64,000 nucleotides of DNA from contig NC_060028.1 of assembly GCF_021134715.1 (NCBI RefSeq), positions 2,626,501-2,690,500 of the forward strand, in the 5' to 3' direction. The translations under genes were made by a program, and so were the position numbers. Shown here one piece after another: positions 60,525-64,000 of this stretch. The first letter of the stretch is position 1. Each line of letters begins with the position of its first letter. Under the pieces are notes generated by a model. The model did no database searches. It saw nothing but the letters and a program-made list of their open reading frames with translations, and was not told the DNA's origin. Origin of the DNA: Daphnia pulex (lineage: Eukaryota; Arthropoda; Branchiopoda; Diplostraca; Daphniidae).

Positions 60525-61876
60525 ATGCCAAATTTTCCATTTCAAAACACGTCTGGAGACCAAAGTCACATCTTGATGATACGTATGGATAATGCAAAAA
60601 TTATCTCACATATCCTCAAATCCATAAATTTCAAAGAGGTAAATTCTTCAAGAATTGTAATACAGAGAAAACATGTTTTGTTAGCGATCAAAAGCTAATC
60701 CTATTACATCCTTCTTGTGATTTTGCTTTCCTTTCAGAATTCCGTATTTTGCTGTACTAGAGATGGATTAAAAGTCACAGTTGAAGACATGAAAAGTGTC
60801 CAGCTAAATGCCTTTATAGAGCCTGGAGTTTTTCAAGTAAAAAGAATTCACAAAAACAATAATTTTCACAAAATTTACTAACTCTTTGAAATTTAGAGTT
60901 ATGTTATTAAAGAAGATGAGATTAAATTTCAGCTTAATTTAACTGTGCTTCTGGAATGTTTGAATGTATTTGGCTCTAACAACCTTCAAAGTGGCAGCAC
61001 ACCAGCCTTGAAACTCTACTATAACGGCCATGGGACTCCCGTTTCTATCTTGTATGTAAAACTACAAAGAATAATCGTTCTTTATACTTATTTCGAATTA
61101 TAATTTTTTTTTTTGGCAGGCTGGAAGAATCAGGAGTTATCACTGACTGCAAGATACGTACAGTTCATTTTGATCCTGTCCTGGATTACGATTTTGGGTC
61201 GGCTAACGTCATCGGTCGTATCATTATGAGTTCGGAATGTCTTAAAGGTAATTAAGCGTTGAAAGAAGACAGAAATTTCCTAATATAATTATTGTTTTTA
61301 TAGAGGTGTTTTGTGAGTTGGACTCGACTAGTGATACTGTTCAGTTTTCTTTGTCACCTGATTCGTCAAATTTTCGTATCACAACATTTGGTCATTCAGG
61401 AACTTATCATGTAAATCACGTTGTAAAGTTTTTAGTGAAGCGCGTTCTAATTCTAAACGTTTTGGGTTTCAAGGTCGATATTCCGAAAGAGAGCGATGTA
61501 ATAGAAACTCTTCGTTGTACCTCGGCAGTGTCCTTTAAGTACGAAATAGATACACATACATAATAAGGCGTACACGATGTATTAGCTCAATTTCTGACTT
61601 TAGATACAAGCTCTCCTTGATGAAACCATCCATCAAACCCCTTGGAATAGCGCAAAAGGTTTCGCTACGAATCGACGATACGGGGCTCATATGTTTCCAA
61701 TTCATGATCAAGGTAGAAGACAACCACAACTGTTACATCGATTTTTACGTAAGTTCATTTTTTTTTCCAAGTTCTATCCGTCAAATTACGTTTTACAACC
61801 GTCCTCTCCCTTATACACTCTAATAATTGATTTCTTATAGTGCCCTGCGGACGTCGACTTCGACGACGACGAATGA
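60525..61876 (+). CDS. Rad1: RAD1, checkpoint clamp (9-1-1) subunit
   Basis: Eight exons: 60525-60638, 60738-60836, 60897-61051, 61120-61247, 61304-61410, 61474-61538, 61604-61748, 61841-61876. The total is 849 bp, 282 residues plus stop, the same length as human RAD1, with every phase consistent. Family segments seen: RDGLKVTVEDMKSVQLNAFI, LNLTVLLECLNVFGSNNL, FDPVLDYDFGSANVIGRIIM, and an acidic tail DVDFDDDE. The first ATG of this frame is at 60465, but 60525 (CACC before ATG, MPNF start) matches family length. RAD1 forms the PCNA-like ring with RAD9 and HUS1 that is loaded at damaged DNA and activates ATR. An acceptor-like TTTCAG at 60439-60444 suggests an untranslated first exon. Confidence 0.94.
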
Positions 61877-62047
61877 ATGCCACGAGAACGAATTATTGAC
61901 CGCATCACTAAAACGAAAAAAATGCCCTAGAATTATTCTAGAACGAAGATCTTTGAAAACCTTAGAAAAAACTAAAAAGCCAGCAGTTGTCTTTCATGTA
62001 CAAAGTTTGTTGTTGTTCATATTTCATGATTATCATGAACGACTCCA

Positions 62048-63988
62048 TTAAACCACGCCGGTTGGCAAGCTATTATCCTCGTTCTTGCTTTCCAATGAAA
62101 AGGGAGGGATGCGACAGTCAAAGGTGTGCCCATCTTCTCTCTCCATTCGAAACGTTCCCCTGTTCATAAAAAAAATAAATTATTTGAACTTGGCTGTTGT
62201 ACTCTTTAATAAATAGTGAAAAATAACTTGAAATTACCACATATGCCCTGATGGTGCTTGTAGTGAAATATGGCTGCTATACTGGAACGCTGGTTGTTCG
62301 GGTGACAAGACCGGTTCCTTAAGAACGATTTAATGTTACATTCTAATTTTGAACGGTGGTTATTGACGTTAATTACCTGTCCAATTACTCCTCTTCCTCG
62401 AACCGTTTCTAGGGTACCCGAAAGACTGAAAATACGCCAGTGCCGTTCACGTAATTGTACAGACAGTTCTCCCAAGTTTTCGAGCCGGATACAGTAACGC
62501 CACTGCAAAAGTTAAAAATTACATTTGTAAAAAATTTGATTCACATTACCAATGGAACGAACCCAAAAGACAGTTGAATTTTGGGATTCTCGGCATCCCA
62601 TGTAAAAAGGAGTAACGGTTACACGGATATTCTCTGTCGTTTCTTTGTGTACATCTGATAATTCCAGCCAAGGGTGATTTCTTTCTTGCCACGCTCGCAA
62701 CGTCTCTCTTGCTTCAAACGGAGGATCTGCACTTTATATATCGATGATTCGTGTTAAAAAAATTCGATAGTAGATTCGCAATGTAGCTGGGCGGGAAAAC
62801 ATTAACCTTTATCGGGGTCAGGCATAAGAAATTTGTCAAAAAGCTCGTGACATAAGGGTTGGTGCTCAGTGGTTCGATACGGCAAGATATCTTCGTGAGC
62901 AGCATAGTCCAGACCAGGAATAGCATAAAGCGACTTGCTATTTTCTTGTTGACCTAAAAATGTGACCGCTTCTGTTTGTGCTCTCTTAATAAACAGAAAT
63001 CTAGTTTTACTAAATGTGCTCCTGAAAACTGAAAAGGTCATCAGCTTAAGAAAAGTTAAATACTCACAATATGAGGACAGTCGCGGGAATCAATGAGCAC
63101 CTGATAGTAAGTATGGTTTTTCCCTTTTACTTCTCTTCCAACTTGATTAGAGGTATTAACATCAGTATCAGGAGTTCTGTATTTTTTTTAAGTACAGGAT
63201 TAGCAAGTATTTCATGAGAGATGATGTAAGCTATGTCTGCAAAAGCTTGTCCCTTGCACATATATTATGGAAAACAAAACTTTGTTTTTACAGTACTATT
63301 CTTAGATCTTTTTCAATGGCAATGGAAATGAAAATGTTACAGTAACAGAAATGCAATATGGAATTTAGAGTGGACATGTTGAATTAACATTTTACAAATC
63401 CTAAAGCTAGCAGAGTTTGAGATTCTCTGCTGTGTTGAGATATTGTTGGTGTAGCTGGAATTGATGAACTACCTCACATTCACATTGCTAAAGTATAGTC
63501 TTCCAAGAATAATGTGTTTACAATAAGATACCTTACAATATAAAGGGTACATACTTTGTAGTTTTCTTGTTTGCCAAAATATCTCGATCATACACTCTAG
63601 CTGACTGGATTGAAATAAACATTTAGAGTATTTAAAGAAATTATGATATCAAAATTAAGTTTGGAAACAATATTTACCCAGGGGAAAAGAATCACACCTC
63701 TGTAGCCAAAAACACGATGAAGGAAAAGTTGGCCAGCATCATATTTTCCTTGAATTTTAGGTATCTCCAATTTTCCAACTTCAACCAAAGATCTATTCCC
63801 GGCCAAAATATGTAATGAAAAATTTATTTATTATATTTTACGTTTCCTTTTACCGTTGGAAAAAGGTAACATTTTAAAATCATTTGTTTGCACCTGGTTG
63901 AGTACTCCAGCACAAATTTTTTGATTCGGGATGTTGAGGCGATGTCAAATTTTCGCCGACAGACAAATAACATAGTATTCAAAGCCAT
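62048..63988 (-). CDS. Poldip2: POLDIP2 (PDIP38), polymerase delta-interacting protein 2
   Basis: Nine exons: 63988-63894, 63792-63678, 63604-63555, 63176-63068, 62984-62807, 62726-62563, 62502-62377, 62317-62238, 62159-62048. The total is 1,029 bp, 342 residues plus stop (human 368). The N-terminus (MALNTMLFVCRRKFDIASTS) is basic with few acids, as expected for mitochondrial import. A YccV/HspQ-like domain follows (about 45-200; YDAGQLFLHRVFGYRGVILF, TYYQVLIDSRDCPH, LYAIPGLDYAAHEDILPY), then an ApaG/DUF525 domain (about 215-335; TENIRVTVTPFYMG, QLRERHWRIFSLSGTLE, FDCRIPPFSLES). The donor after exon 6 is GTTCGT, weak but the only one giving the conserved Trp-Trp junction. POLDIP2 acts with PCNA, Pol delta, PrimPol and mitochondrial ClpX. 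Confidence 0.93.
62174..62179 (+). terminator. Candidate polyadenylation signal of RAD1
   Basis: AATAAA about 300 bp after the RAD1 stop. It lies within the last intron of POLDIP2 on the other strand, so mature transcripts would overlap in antisense over the POLDIP2 last exon. An ATTAAA at 62046-62051 is an earlier alternative. Confidence 0.45.
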
Positions 63989-64000
63989 GAATAATTTTAA

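Overview
The window looks like nuclear DNA of an arthropod, most likely a branchiopod crustacean of the Daphnia type. Genes are split by short GT-AG introns (often 50-100 bp), the proteins are animal proteins, and the mobile DNA is of kinds common in such genomes (BEL/Pao LTR retrotransposon, hAT-like transposase, TA-inserting MITE). The species is inferred, not shown. I saw no tRNA or rRNA gene and no CRISPR array.

Layout. About 1-47 kb is AT-rich accessory DNA: diverged repeats present twice within the window, decayed transposons, and pieces of host genes that keep exon-intron structure but carry frameshifts, stops or missing parts. The pieces recognised are cullin-2-like (three places), CHK2-like FHA/kinase, CNOT1, glucose-6-phosphate isomerase and importin-5, all on the minus strand, plus a Ulp1/SENP-like protease-like gene on the plus strand. 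A 6,997-bp BEL/Pao element (22593-29589) lies inside a hAT-like transposase gene, flanked by a 5-bp target duplication. Its LTRs are nearly identical, but its gag-pol frame has three stops and an altered protease site. An intact 254-codon ORF of unknown function lies at 18618-19382.

About 48-64 kb is ordinary gene space. A very small gene (48086-48322) encodes little more than one RanBP2-type zinc finger. The MAX-network repressor MNT occupies 50607-58995 on the minus strand (8 coding exons, 914 codons plus stop, every splice phase consistent), with a second possible first exon that lacks the SIN3-binding domain. RAD1, the 9-1-1 checkpoint clamp subunit (60525-61876, plus, 282 codons plus stop), is divergent from MNT across an intergenic region containing E-boxes and a CRE. 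POLDIP2 (62048-63988, minus, 342 codons plus stop) is convergent with RAD1, with stop codons 171 bp apart.

Exon models for MNT, RAD1 and POLDIP2 were built by hand from splice sites, phase and recalled family sequences. Repeat boundaries are by-eye estimates.
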